Positions 16,276-24,918 of a DNA stretch of 64,000 nucleotides are shown piece after piece. How positions within the stretch are numbered: position 1 is the stretch's first letter; each line of letters starts with the position of its first letter. Position numbers and translations under genes: made by a program. Origin of the DNA: Acutalibacter sp. 1XD8-33 (GTDB taxonomy: Bacteria; Bacillota; Clostridia; Oscillospirales; Acutalibacteraceae); assembly GCF_003612555.1 (NCBI RefSeq), contig NZ_RAZF01000006.1:111108-175107 (forward strand), in the 5' to 3' direction. Below the pieces are notes generated by a model, which saw nothing but the letters and a program-made list of their open reading frames with translations, was not told the DNA's origin and did not search any database.

Positions 16276-16666
16276 CGGAGTATGTTCGGCGGGCCCTCCG
16301 CCCGCGAAGCTGGCGCCGTGCGTCTCGCACCCAGCCCGATTTATCGTTTTGACACTACGGCGAAACCCGGCCTAGGCTTCGCACTTGCTTGGCGCCGTGT
16401 GCTCCGCTCGCATTTTGCGGCGAGCCGCAAAATGGCCGTGGGGAAACGGGCTTTGCCCGTTTCCCCGGCGGTTCGTCCAAAGGACGAACCCGAGCGGGGC
16501 GGATGCGGGGAACGCCATCGGCGTGGCGCAGGGAACCAGCCAGAAAGCGCGCCCGGCCCTGTGCTCCGCAATCAACCAGCGCGCGCACTCACGCGCCCAT
16601 ATAAAATGCCTCAATTTCTCACAAGACCCATGCACCACAAAATATATTCCGGAAAGGAAAATCGCC
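16276..16666. other. GC-rich non-coding stretch upstream of nagB
   Basis: About 390 bp without a convincing gene. It contains several GC-rich hairpins, including GGGGAAACGGGC / GCCCGTTTCCCC near 16440-16466 and TTCGTCC...GGACGAA near 16471-16488. Its first part resembles the start of copy A (GGCGCGCCCCAGGC, then a CGAAGC-rich tract). It may be further mosaic-repeat material placed between the transporter pair and nagB. No promoter for nagB was convincingly seen. Confidence 0.45.
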
Positions 16667-17374
16667 ATGAAAATGATCCAGGTAGAAAGCTACGAAAAAC
16701 TCAGCCGTCTGGCGGCAGACATCATCGGGGCCCAGGTGTTGCTGAAACCCAGCTGTGTGCTGGGGCTGGCCACCGGCTCCTCCCCTCTGGGAACCTACGA
16801 AAATCTGGCCGCCCGCTGCCGGGAGGGGCTCTTGGACTTCTCCCAGGTGCGCACGGTGAATCTGGACGAGTACTGCGGCCTGACCCCGGATAACCCCCAG
16901 AGCTACCGCTATTTTATGGACCAGAACCTGTTCTCCAAGGTGAACGTGGACCCGGCGAACACCCACCTGCCCAACGGCGCCGCCCCGGACATGGAGGCGG
17001 AATGTGAGCGCTACGAGGCCCTGGTGGAGGGCCTCGGCTGGCCGGATCTACAGCTGTTGGGCATTGGCCATAACGGCCACATCGGCTTCAATGAGCCCGC
17101 TGAGGATTTCCCCACCAGGGTGCACACAGTCCGGTTGGCGGAGAGCACCATCCGGGCCAATTCCCGGCTGTTCGACAGGCCCGAGGATGTACCCACCATG
17201 GCGGTCACCATGGGCATCGGGGCCATCATGAAGGCCCGCCGGGTGCTGCTCATTGCCGGGGCGGACAAGGCGGAGATCGTGGAGAAGGCCTTCCACGGCC
17301 CGGTCACCCCCCAGGTGCCCGCTTCGATTTTGCAGCTGCATCGAGACGCAACGGTAATCCTCAGCCGGAGCTGA
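16667..17374 (+). CDS. nagB: Glucosamine-6-phosphate deaminase
   Basis: 235-residue cytoplasmic enzyme that converts glucosamine-6-phosphate to fructose-6-phosphate and ammonia in amino-sugar catabolism. Diagnostic segments are GLATGSSPLGTYE (33-45, phosphate loop), VNLDEYCGL with D67 (64-72), and GIGHNGHIGFNEP (132-144) with catalytic H138 and E143. The length is close to the usual 240 residues. A longer open frame begins at 16385 but runs through GC-rich hairpins; the ATG at 16667 has GGAAAGGAAA upstream and matches the family start. nagA is not adjacent, so the gene is solitary. Confidence 0.94.
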   Translation: MKMIQVESYEKLSRLAADIIGAQVLLKPSCVLGLATGSSPLGTYENLAARCREGLLDFSQVRTVNLDEYCGLTPDNPQSYRYFMDQNLFSKVNVDPANTHLPNGAAPDMEAECERYEALVEGLGWPDLQLLGIGHNGHIGFNEPAEDFPTRVHTVRLAESTIRANSRLFDRPEDVPTMAVTMGIGAIMKARRVLLIAGADKAEIVEKAFHGPVTPQVPASILQLHRDATVILSRS

Positions 17375-17432
17375 GCCCTCTGGAACATGTGCGTCCTTTC
17401 CCACATAGGATGGGGGGAAGGAGGCGGTGCGT

Positions 17433-17807
17433 GTGAACGCGGCGGCGTACATTTTCTATGCCCTGGGCCTGGGGTTGATGCTGCTGGGCGCGGTGGAGCT
17501 GATCCGGTGTTTTTCCTTTTGGCTGCACAATGGGCACAGAGCCCAAAAGGGAGGCCCTCCGGGACAGATGATGCTGGTAATCGCTCCCCGGGGTCCGGAG
17601 GACTGCGAAAGCCTGGTGCGGGCCGGCGGGGAGCGGGTGGAGTGGATGGCCCTGCGACCCTCCTGCCGGCTGGTCTGCTTGGACGACGGAAATCCGGAAA
17701 CCGAAGAGATTCTGGAGCGGCTCTCCGCCAGATACCGAGACCTGGAACGGAAAAAGCCCGAGGAGCTGCCTGGCCTGCTTGCCGGGCTCTCTGGGAAACG
17801 CGTTTGA
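17433..17807 (+). CDS. Small single-pass membrane protein, unknown
   Basis: 124-residue protein that I do not recognise. One hydrophobic segment at about residues 5-25 (YIFYALGLGLMLLGAVELI) is followed by a soluble domain of about 90 residues (VIAPRGPEDCESLVRAGGER, then LEERLSARYRDLERK-like helix). GTG at 17433 is preferred because GGAGG lies 8 bp upstream; GTG at 17427 would be too close. It lies between nagB (58-bp gap) and recD2 (41-bp gap), all on the same strand, and may be cotranscribed with recD2. Confidence 0.6.
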   Translation: MNAAAYIFYALGLGLMLLGAVELIRCFSFWLHNGHRAQKGGPPGQMMLVIAPRGPEDCESLVRAGGERVEWMALRPSCRLVCLDDGNPETEEILERLSARYRDLERKKPEELPGLLAGLSGKRV

Positions 17808-17848
17808 AAATCGGGAAAGGCCGACAGATTCTAAGAGGAAGTGAAATT

Positions 17849-20056
17849 GTGGCGGAACAGGAGCTGGCCGAGCTGTGCGGTTCGGTGGAACATGTAGTCT
17901 ATCATAATGACCAAAACCAGTATACCGTTCTGGCGCTGGTTTCGGAAAACGAGAGGGCCACCGTGGTGGGAACCTTCCCTTATGTAAGCCCGGGGGAGGA
18001 GCTGCGGGTCCTGGGCCGCTGGGAGACCAACTCGAACTACGGCCGGCAATTCCGGGCAGAGGTTTTTGAGCGGGCCCAGCCGGTCACCCAAGAGGGAATG
18101 CTGCGGTATCTCTCCTCCGGTGCGGTGAAAGGAGTGGGTAAGGCCACGGCCCTGCGGATTCTGGACGCCTTCGGGGTCAACGCCCTGAATGTGATGGAAA
18201 ACGAACCGGACCGCTTGGCCCAGGTGAAGGGCATCACCAAGGAGAAAGCCTTGGCCATCAGCGAGGAGCTCCGGCGTGTGTATGGAATCCGGGAGCTGAC
18301 GGTGTATCTGGGGGCCTTTGGCGTGCCCCCGGAGAGCGCCGTATTGGTCTGGAAGCTCTATGGCCAGGAGTCCATAGCCTGCGTTCAGCGGGATCCGTAT
18401 TCCCTGTGCGAGCCGGAAATCGGCCTGAGTTTTCAGATTGCCGATGCCATCGCTCAATCCATGGAATGCCCCCAGGACGATGAGGCCCGGGTGCAGGCCG
18501 GGGTGGTCTACGTGCTTCGCCATAACCTGCTGAACGGACACACCTGCCTGCCAGAGGAGAGTCTGTGCAAGGTGGCCGCCAGAATGCTGGGAGTGGAGCG
18601 GGAACTGGCCCAGGACGCGGTGGAGCGGCTCTGCGGCTCTTTCCAGCTGATGCGGGAGGAGTTTGACGGACGCAGCTTTCTTTTTTTACAGCAGCAACAT
18701 CTGTGCGAGGAGTACATTGCCGGAAAGATGAAGGCTATGCTGCGGGCTCCCGCCAACGCCCTACCTGGAGCCGACCTGGAAATCGCTTTGATCGAGGAGC
18801 GCCAGGGGATCCGGTATGCCGGAAAGCAGCGGGCCGCCATTCGGGCCGCCATGGAGCAGGGGGTGCTGATCCTCACCGGCGGACCGGGCACGGGAAAGAC
18901 CACCACCTTGAACGCCATCATCCGCATTTTGAAGCAGGCGGGAGAGAGGGTGCTTCTGGCCGCGCCCACAGGCCGTGCCGCCAAGCGTATGAGCGAGCTT
19001 ACCGGCGAAGAGGCCAAGACAATTCACCGGATGCTCCAGGTGGATTGGGACGAGCTGGACAACCCGGTGTTTAACCGCAACGAGAGCAACCCCCTGGAGT
19101 GCGAATGCCTGGTGATTGACGAGATGTCCATGGTGGACGCCTATGTGTTCGAAGGCGTACTGCGGGCGCTGCCCTTAGGGTGCCGGCTGATTCTGGTGGG
19201 GGACAGCGACCAGCTGCCATCTGTGGGGGCGGGGAACGTGCTGGGAGATCTGATCGCCCCGAGAATGTTTCCCACTGTGCAGCTGACGGAGATCTTCCGC
19301 CAGTCCATGGAGAGCCTGATCGTCACTAGCGCCCACCGGATTGTGGAGGGGAAGATTCCGGAGCTGACCCGGCGGGACAGCGACTTTTTCTATTTGCCGG
19401 TGGTAGATGTGGAGAGCGCCCAGGAGCTGGTTGTATCCTTGTGCAGCCAGCGCCTGCCCAAAAGTTACGGCTATTCCAGCGGGGAGGATATCCAGGTGCT
19501 GTGTCCCAGCCGGAAGGGTGAGATGGGCACCGGAGAGCTGAACCGGCTCCTCCGGGAGGCGGTAAACCCCCCTTCACCCAAGAAGCCGGAGGTAAAGATC
19601 AACGGCCAGCTGTTCCGCTTGGGAGACAAGGTGATGCAGGTGCGCAACGACTACCAGCTGCCCTGGACCAAAGACGACAATACGGACGGGCAGGGGGTCT
19701 TTAATGGGGACATGGGGATCATCACTGAGATTGACAAGCCAGGAGGAGCCATCCGGGTGCGGATCGACGACAAAAACGTGCTGTACGATTTCGACCATGC
19801 CGCCAATGAGCTGGAGCCTGCCTATGCCGTAACAGTTCACAAAAGCCAGGGCAACGAGTTTACCGCTGTGGTGATCCCGGTCTTGAAAGTGCCGGATAAG
19901 CTCTGCTACCGGAACCTACTCTACACCGCCGTTACTAGAGCCAAACGACTGCTGATTCTGGTAGGCCGGCGGGAAGTAGTGGGCCGGATGGTGGAAAACA
20001 ACCGGAAAACCCGGCGGTACACGGGCTTGACCCATTTCCTTGCCAGAGAGGTTTAA
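17849..20056 (+). CDS. recD2: RecD2-type ATP-dependent DNA helicase
   Basis: 735-residue superfamily 1B 5'-3' helicase of the RecD2/YrrC class found in bacteria without RecBC. The N-terminal OB-like region and helix-hairpin-helix segment (AVKGVGKATALRILDAFG) precede the motor. Motor motifs are Walker A GGPGTGKTTTLNAI, Walker B DEMSMVD, GDSDQLPSVGAGN, and the C-terminal YAVTVHKSQGNEF and TRAKRLL. The length fits the family. The GTG at 17849 is preceded by AAGAGGAAG; upstream extensions overlap the previous gene out of character. RecD2 acts in replication-fork maintenance and repair. Confidence 0.93.
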   Translation: MAEQELAELCGSVEHVVYHNDQNQYTVLALVSENERATVVGTFPYVSPGEELRVLGRWETNSNYGRQFRAEVFERAQPVTQEGMLRYLSSGAVKGVGKATALRILDAFGVNALNVMENEPDRLAQVKGITKEKALAISEELRRVYGIRELTVYLGAFGVPPESAVLVWKLYGQESIACVQRDPYSLCEPEIGLSFQIADAIAQSMECPQDDEARVQAGVVYVLRHNLLNGHTCLPEESLCKVAARMLGVERELAQDAVERLCGSFQLMREEFDGRSFLFLQQQHLCEEYIAGKMKAMLRAPANALPGADLEIALIEERQGIRYAGKQRAAIRAAMEQGVLILTGGPGTGKTTTLNAIIRILKQAGERVLLAAPTGRAAKRMSELTGEEAKTIHRMLQVDWDELDNPVFNRNESNPLECECLVIDEMSMVDAYVFEGVLRALPLGCRLILVGDSDQLPSVGAGNVLGDLIAPRMFPTVQLTEIFRQSMESLIVTSAHRIVEGKIPELTRRDSDFFYLPVVDVESAQELVVSLCSQRLPKSYGYSSGEDIQVLCPSRKGEMGTGELNRLLREAVNPPSPKKPEVKINGQLFRLGDKVMQVRNDYQLPWTKDDNTDGQGVFNGDMGIITEIDKPGGAIRVRIDDKNVLYDFDHAANELEPAYAVTVHKSQGNEFTAVVIPVLKVPDKLCYRNLLYTAVTRAKRLLILVGRREVVGRMVENNRKTRRYTGLTHFLAREV

Positions 20057-20086
20057 GCTAACGCGGAATTTTGCGGGGGGAGCTAC

Positions 20087-20860
20087 GTGAAATACAGATA
20101 TCTGATTTTTGATGTGGACGGAACACTTCTAAATTTTAGTTCGGCATATTCATGTGCGCAGAGAGCTGTGGCGAAGGCTTTGGGTATAGGCTTTTCTTCG
20201 GAATTCGTTCGGGTTGACGAGAAATTAAGCTGGGAATTATGGGACGAATTTGGATTAAGCCGTGTTGAAGACGAAACTATACAGGAGAATTACCATAGCC
20301 TGTATGATGCGTATCTTAGAAAACATTTCACGAGTGTAGCACAGGCCTTCGGAGTAAACGCGGATGTGGATATGATTTTAAAGGCGTACTACGCAGCGCT
20401 TTCTTCATCGCGAGAACTTATGGAACCAGATACCCTGGATGTATACCGTACACTTGGCAAGCAGCATAAGATGGTCATCGCCACGAATGGGATGGCGCAA
20501 GTACAGCGCAGCCGCCTGTTGGATTTCTTGCCCACAACAACCGCGCTTTTTATCTCAGAGGAGAGCGGATGCATTAAGCCATCAAAGGCCTTTTTCAAAC
20601 ACATGACAGACAGTTTGGGATGCGCTCCCGCTGAATGCTTGATGATCGGGGACTCGCTTTCCAGCGACATCGCCGGCGCAAAAAGCGTTGGTATGGCGGC
20701 CTGTTGGTATGACTGCAAAAGAAAAGGAAGTTCCAATCAGAGGGCGGCGGATTATTATATTTCTAAACTTGGCGAATTGCTCCTTTTTCCTGATTTTTCT
20801 GTGCGGGAAATATTTTTGAATCATAATAGACAGAGTATCGTTTCAGCCGAACGCCCGTAG
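20087..20860 (+). CDS. HAD-superfamily hydrolase (YjjG-like)
   Basis: 257-residue HAD phosphatase. Motif I is FDVDGTLL (nucleophile D9, acid D11), motif II ATNG, motif III KPSKAFF and motif IV GDSLSSDI. The helical cap position and overall length match YjjG-type nucleotidases, which dephosphorylate nucleoside monophosphates and house-clean non-canonical nucleotides; other small phosphates are possible. GTG start after GGGGGGAG. Base composition is clearly lower in GC than recD2 upstream, and the gene abuts the decayed mobile element that follows, so it may have arrived by transfer. Confidence 0.85.
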   Translation: MKYRYLIFDVDGTLLNFSSAYSCAQRAVAKALGIGFSSEFVRVDEKLSWELWDEFGLSRVEDETIQENYHSLYDAYLRKHFTSVAQAFGVNADVDMILKAYYAALSSSRELMEPDTLDVYRTLGKQHKMVIATNGMAQVQRSRLLDFLPTTTALFISEESGCIKPSKAFFKHMTDSLGCAPAECLMIGDSLSSDIAGAKSVGMAACWYDCKRKGSSNQRAADYYISKLGELLLFPDFSVREIFLNHNRQSIVSAERP

Positions 20861-21010
20861 CAGGCGGCTGTCAATCTCGGAAAGTTTAACATTCACATTC
20901 CTATCGTCGCAGAGCAGAATGTTTTTCGGTGGCTTGCTGATACCGGCTTTCCGCATAGCGTGGTAGAGCTGGCTAATGTCGGTGGGAAGCTCTCGTTGAA
21001 GCAATGCTTC
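20843..21010 (-). pseudogene. C-terminal fragment of a mobile-element protein
   Basis: Reading the minus strand gives an open C-terminal segment (LPTDISQLYHAMRKAGIS, then KNILLCDDRNVNVKLSEIDS) ending in a stop at 20843-20845. There is no start codon and the frame is lost upstream near 21010. The composition suits proteins carried by clostridial integrative elements, but I cannot name the family. It overlaps the tail of the HAD gene by 18 bp, which marks the junction of the element remnant. Confidence 0.45.
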
Positions 21011-21162
21011 GGTTTTTTAGTGATTTTTACTTTGATTATTTGATGCACCTTCCTTCTGAAAATGAAAAAGGCCGGTCACTTGTTGTGAGGATTCGATTTT
21101 TACCGCAAAACCGGTTTTTCATCTATACTTTTGACTTTTAAATTCCAGTTTTCTGACAACAG

Positions 21163-21190
21163 AAAAACCCTCGGAATTCCGAGGGTTTTT
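21163..21190. terminator. Perfect bidirectional terminator
   Basis: AAAAACCCTCGGAA pairs perfectly with TTCCGAGGGTTTTT, with A and T tracts on either side. It lies downstream of the minus-strand recombinase remnant (stop at 21323) and would terminate transcription from both sides. Confidence 0.85.
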
Positions 21191-21322
21191 TGGCGAATAA
21201 CTTTTATATCCGCACGTTGTACGGCGGATACGAAAAAGATATTTTTGCCAAATCTATGTGCGTATCTGAACTCTCACTTCAGTTTGATATTGTCTGTTCA
21301 ACTTCCAGCCCTCCCGCAAAAA

Positions 21323-22173
21323 TCACCTTGATCTTCTTTTGGACTCAACCACTATACACTCTAGCACTTGCCGCACCAGCCTATCGTCATAATCCATCGG
21401 ATGATTCTCCAGCCCATTCAGGATAGTAAAAATTTCATCCAACCGTGATTGCGTGTTTTCCTTTGCCTGCTGTGCATTATCAAATTGGGCCAGTTGCTGT
21501 TCTAGGCTATTTTTCACAGCCATGAGCGCCGTGGCCCGCTGCCCATCGAATTCTTCCACCGTATCTGTTGCTATAGCCTGGAGCATGGCTTTGAATTCCA
21601 CATCTTTTAAAGTCTGCACGATTATGGACTCGTCTTTAGCTGAAATTTGTACTAACTCAGGATTGACAATCACCTGATTTAGCAGTACAGTAATATCGTC
21701 CAGTGAATTACTGCCTATCTTGTGAATAATCGTGTGACACTTAGCATTTGAACATACCCATCGCTGCGGGCGCTTCGTGAATCGGTTGTCATGCCGACGG
21801 CTCATTTCAGAACCACATACCGGGCAAATGACCGGCACATCTATATGGGAAATTTCAGAGGTACGGTCGGTACAATGCTGGGTGTTCTTTTGGGCCTTCG
21901 CCTCAATCATGGTTTGTGCGTTTCCTCATCAATAATTGCCGGAAAACCGCCTTTGCCAGTATATCGGTCATCCTTAATCAAGCGCATAATGCGGGATTTG
22001 TTCCAGCCGGTAGCGCCGGGCTGGTACTGCACATTTTCATCATTCAGGCGGTTGGCGATGTCCAGCAGAGACAAGCCATTTTGGTACTCGCTGAAAATAC
22101 GATTCAGCACAGTAACTTCTTGCGGATGTGTGGTTATTGTGCCATTTGGTAATGTCAAGCAGGGAATAAGAAA
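21323..22173 (-). pseudogene. Truncated, frameshifted serine recombinase
   Basis: Two abutting reading frames make up the rear of one large serine recombinase. The first (about 22173-21907) carries the Recombinase domain (TTHPQEVTVLNRIFSEYQNG, NKSRIMRLIKDDRYTGKG). It ends at DEETHKP with a TGA that overlaps the ATG of the second frame (21910-21323), which continues with the zinc beta-ribbon (ICPVCGSEMSRRHDNRF, VCSNAKC) and a coiled coil (LEQQLAQFDNAQQAKENTQS). One base is missing at the junction. The catalytic resolvase domain is absent. In intact form such enzymes integrate and excise clostridial conjugative transposons. Confidence 0.8.
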
Positions 22174-22188
22174 AAGTGTATCTTCTTT

Positions 22189-22374
22189 TCAGTCGGTTAC
22201 ACTGTCCTTGTCGTTTTCGATAAGCCGCACTACCTTGTCTGTAAAGGTTTCCCGGCTTGTTTCGCTGAAATGGATATGAATGTCAAAGGTGGTATTCCCT
22301 ATCCGCTTCACAAGGTCGGGCTTCGCGTCCAGAGGGGCAGCGGTGCGGCTGGTCTTGCTGGTGTCATTGTTCAT
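22189..22374 (-). CDS. TnpW-family transposon protein
   Basis: 61-residue protein matching the small TnpW proteins encoded next to serine recombinases in clostridial transposons (RIGNTTFDIHIHFSETSRET, DKVVRLI). AAGGAGAG precedes the ATG. It lies immediately upstream of the truncated recombinase. Its role is not established in the family. It appears intact, but its element is not, so it is probably non-functional cargo. Confidence 0.75.
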   Translation of the reverse strand: MNNDTSKTSRTAAPLDAKPDLVKRIGNTTFDIHIHFSETSRETFTDKVVRLIENDKDSVTD

Positions 22375-22540
22375 AGGCTCTCCTTTCCGTTTATCAATCC
22401 TTTTAACTGTTCCATTTTCTCCTGTTCAGTGAAGCAGGCTTCTTTGGGCTGGCGGCAGCTCCTGCAATAAAAAGCCCGTCCTCATCCGTGTGGTCCTCTG
22501 GCTCCTTTCATGCGTCCGGCACAATCGGGGCAGTATTTTC
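22375..22540 (-). pseudogene. Zinc-ribbon protein fragment of the decayed element
   Basis: The minus strand shows CRSCRQPKEACFTEQEKMEQ and, further upstream in another frame, KYCPDCAGRMKGARG. Both are cysteine-pair fragments typical of element-borne zinc-ribbon or DnaC-like proteins. One base appears to be missing in a T run near 22465. No complete gene can be built. Confidence 0.4.
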
Positions 22541-22559
22541 CCCGGTTGGACTTGGGGAG

Positions 22560-22872
22560 AAACTGACGAGCGTCCATGCAGAACTGAAAGCCGTGGAAAG
22601 CACCTTGCATGAGAAAAAGGACTTGCAGAAGCAGCTATTGGCGTACATCAAGACCAAGTCAGCCCGTGACGGGCTGAAAGCACAGAAAACAGAGAAAGTC
22701 CACAAAAACTACCGGGAGCAGCGCGAAAGCGATTTTTTGATAGCCGAAGCTGCCACCCGGTATTTTAAGGCACAGGGAATCTCCAAGCTGCCAGCGTCCA
22801 AAGCCTTACAAGCGGAGATTGAGCAGCTTATGAGGGAGAAGAACAGCCTTTACAACGAGTACCGGGAAAAGC
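22560..22872 (+). pseudogene. Relaxase (MobA/MobL-like) C-terminal fragment
   Basis: About 104 residues of a highly charged helical segment (KLTSVHAELKAVESTLHEKK ... LIAEAATRYFKAQGISKLP ... REKNSLYNEYREK). This is the characteristic tail of relaxases in Tn4451-like and related clostridial elements. Both ends are cut: before it lies unrelated sequence in frame, and after it the frame runs antisense through the parA remnant. The strand is opposite to its former neighbours, which implies rearrangement. Confidence 0.7.
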
Positions 22873-23658
22873 TGATTTTCAACCTTCAGCACCTCCTTCG
22901 TCAGATTTTTGTAGGTATTGGCCACCTTGCCCTCCGGGTCATGGGCGTAAATGCTTTTCCCCTCTGCGCTGATCTCTTTTGCCCGGACAGAGTGGGGGAT
23001 TTCAGAAGCAAAGACTTTGATCTTGGAACCGTAGTTCTCCCGCAGCAGAGCGGCGATTTCTTTGGCAAAATTTTGTCCGGGAATCTACCATGGTTAGGAG
23101 AATCCCGTCTATTTTCAGCTTGGGGTTGATCTGGCGGCGCACCTTATTGATGGTCTGCAAGAGCTGTTCCAGGCCCTTGGCCGGGAGATACTCCGCCTGG
23201 ACTGGCACAAGGACGCTATTCGCGGTAGCCAGAGCATTGACGGTCAGTAGCCCCAATGAGGACTGGCAGTCTACAATAATATGGCTGTACTGGCGTTTCA
23301 CTGTTTCAAAGTGCTGGCGCAGAATCGTTTCCCGACTCATGGCATTTACCAGCGAAACCTCCATGCCGGACAGCGGAATATTCTCTGGCATCAGGTCCAC
23401 GCCCTCCGAGTGGCGCAGAATCCCCTTGCCGGGGCGGACCGGCTGATCGGTCAGGATGCGGCCCATTGCGTCAGAGAGGGTAAATGGCAGCTTATCCGGC
23501 TGGGGATTGCCCCGGCTGATGGTAAGGCTACCCTGGGGATCGCGGTCCACCAGAAGAACCTTTTTGCCTGCCCTGGCAAGGCCAATGCCTAAATTGACAC
23601 AAGTTGTGGTCTTGGCCGTCCCGCCTTTCTGGTTTGAGCAGGCGATGATTTGCGTGTT
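22873..23658 (-). pseudogene. ParA/Soj-type ATPase, frameshifted and 3' truncated
   Basis: Begins with TTG at 23658 after GAGGTGATTATC (MNTQIIACSNQKGG). The deviant Walker A reads KGGTAKTTT, where an Ala replaces the usual Gly before the catalytic Lys. DRDPQGSL (about residue 43) and IIVDCQSSLGLLTVNAL follow. One extra base near 23070, in an A/T run, ends the frame at 23002. Reading on in the next frame restores the family (FAKEIAALLRENYGSKIKVF ... GKSIYAHDPEGKVANTYKNL). The gene breaks into the relaxase fragment near 22872. It is a partition ATPase of the lost element. Confidence 0.8.
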
Positions 23659-23850
23659 CAAGATAATCACCTCGTTTCTTGGTATGAAAAAAGGGAGGAT
23701 GTAACCGGAATCAACATTCTCCCTTGGAAACGATATGCGATTGTATGTTTATCTGCCATGAAAGAGGCTGCCTGTCCGGGAGACATCCCGCCGGAAACCC
23801 GCGTGAATACTGGATTTCTACTTGTTGCCTATACCTTTCCCCAATAATCT

Positions 23851-23988
23851 GTGTTTAACGAAATGTATTCAGCCGATGTGTCGGTCAAGATAAAATCGGC
23901 GTACCGTGCAAGGTTTCAGCAGGGGAAATTTATGGGGACGTATGCGCCCTATGGGTATATCAAAGACCCTGCTGACCACAACCATCTT
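23851..23988 (+). pseudogene. Second serine recombinase fragment
   Basis: About 45 residues (VFNEMYSADVSVKIKSAYRA ... QQGKFMGTYAPYGYIKDPAD) match the junction between the resolvase catalytic domain and the Recombinase domain of large serine recombinases. No start or stop belongs to it. It runs directly into the IS630 fragment, which presumably inserted here. Confidence 0.75.
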
Positions 23989-24127
23989 GCATTCAATCCG
24001 TCTGGATGAAAAATCGGCTTTTATCATGTTCCAAGGTGGAACCACAGGCGCTCGGTTCCTGACCTATTTGAAAGATATCCTGAGCCCAACCCTTCGTCCC
24101 GGTGATATTGTCGTGATGGGCAGATAA
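23984..24127 (+). pseudogene. IS630-family transposase fragment
   Basis: About 46 residues (IRLDEKSAFIMFQGGTTGAR ... LKDILSPTLRPGDIVVMGR) resemble the middle of IS630 DDE transposases, where the stretch PTLRPGDIVVMDN carries the second catalytic Asp. Here MDN is replaced by MGR followed by a stop, so the catalytic residue is lost. It is relevant because two MITE-like palindromes elsewhere in the window have IS630-type target sites. Confidence 0.7.
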
Positions 24128-24220
24128 GGGCAACACGCGCCAGATCATGCCAATGCGACGTGACGCGTGGCTCGTGGCTTGTGGCTTGTATCATAGGGCG
24201 AATATCTGTATATGAAATAC

Positions 24221-24246
24221 CCCCGGCTTCGCCAGGGGATTTTACT
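24221..24246 (+). terminator. Possible terminator hairpin at element edge
   Basis: CCCCGGC / GCCAGGGG around TTC, followed by ATTTTA. It marks the right end of the decayed element. The T tract is short, so the call is tentative. Confidence 0.35.
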
Positions 24247-24288
24247 TGTGTGCCTTACCAACTAATCTGAAAAAGAGCAATAACAAAC

Positions 24289-24320
24289 AAAAGCCATCCG
24301 GAAACTTCCCGAGGGCTTTT
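24289..24320 (-). terminator. Terminator after the DUF1836 gene
   Basis: On the minus strand AAAAGCCCTCGGGAA pairs imperfectly with TTCCGGATGGCTTTT, followed by GTTTGTT. It lies about 45 bp beyond the stop codon of the DUF1836 gene. Confidence 0.6.
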
Positions 24321-24361
24321 GCGCAGCTTTTTCGCGCAAAACGGCCGCTCTTCGGGAAAGT

Positions 24362-24907
24362 CTATTTTTTCCCTTTGGCATCCCCGCTCTTTTCTTCGGT
24401 AGCTAATTGGCAGAGAATTCGTTCTGCCGCAGCCCGCTTGGCGTTGGATTCTGCCGCCAGGCGCATGGCTTCCCGGCGAAGGTTCTTTCCGTTCCGGCAG
24501 CTTTGCTCCAAATCCCGGCAGGTCTCTTGAACAGCGCCTGTATGAGCGGAGAGAAAGGCCTGGTACAGCTCCGGGCCCAACTCGTTGCCATTGTTCAACA
24601 GGGTGGCAATATCTGGGATAGTAAGCACTTGCTTCAGCATACATATGGTGATCAAAGCGGCTAAATGCTGGCGGCTGTACTTCTTCTTTTCCGGGTGTGG
24701 CAGCACGCCGTTTTTTACATAGTTGTTGATCATAGAGTTGGTGAGCAGCACGTCCTCTTCGTCCCGTTCAAAAAAGCGAAGGCTGTCCCGCAGATAGAGA
24801 AGGACCTGGTCAACGTACAGGGGAATGACGGGCAGCTCGTCCCAGCTAGGCGGTGAGAGCTCCTTGCCCTCCTCGGCCCATTGCAAGATGATTTCAGCGG
24901 CGTCCAT
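24362..24907 (-). CDS. DUF1836-domain protein
   Basis: 181-residue protein. The central DUF1836 region reads LLTNSMINNYVKNGVLPHPE followed by KKYSRQHLAALITICMLKQV, a helix-turn-helix-like motif also seen in MerR-like folds. The C-terminal 50 residues are a charged helix. A regulatory, DNA-binding role is inferred in the family but not proven. It follows the HAD gene by 11 bp on the same strand, so the two form a small operon ended by the hairpin at 24289-24320. Confidence 0.8.
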   Translation of the reverse strand: MDAAEIILQWAEEGKELSPPSWDELPVIPLYVDQVLLYLRDSLRFFERDEEDVLLTNSMINNYVKNGVLPHPEKKKYSRQHLAALITICMLKQVLTIPDIATLLNNGNELGPELYQAFLSAHTGAVQETCRDLEQSCRNGKNLRREAMRLAAESNAKRAAAERILCQLATEEKSGDAKGKK

Positions 24908-24918
24908 TTTTCTTCCCC

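Noticed and set aside
22873..23129. Continuation of the relaxase fragment as a 213-residue protein
   Set aside because: Beyond 22872 the frame is antisense to the ParA remnant, so the fusion is a chance read-through, not a gene.
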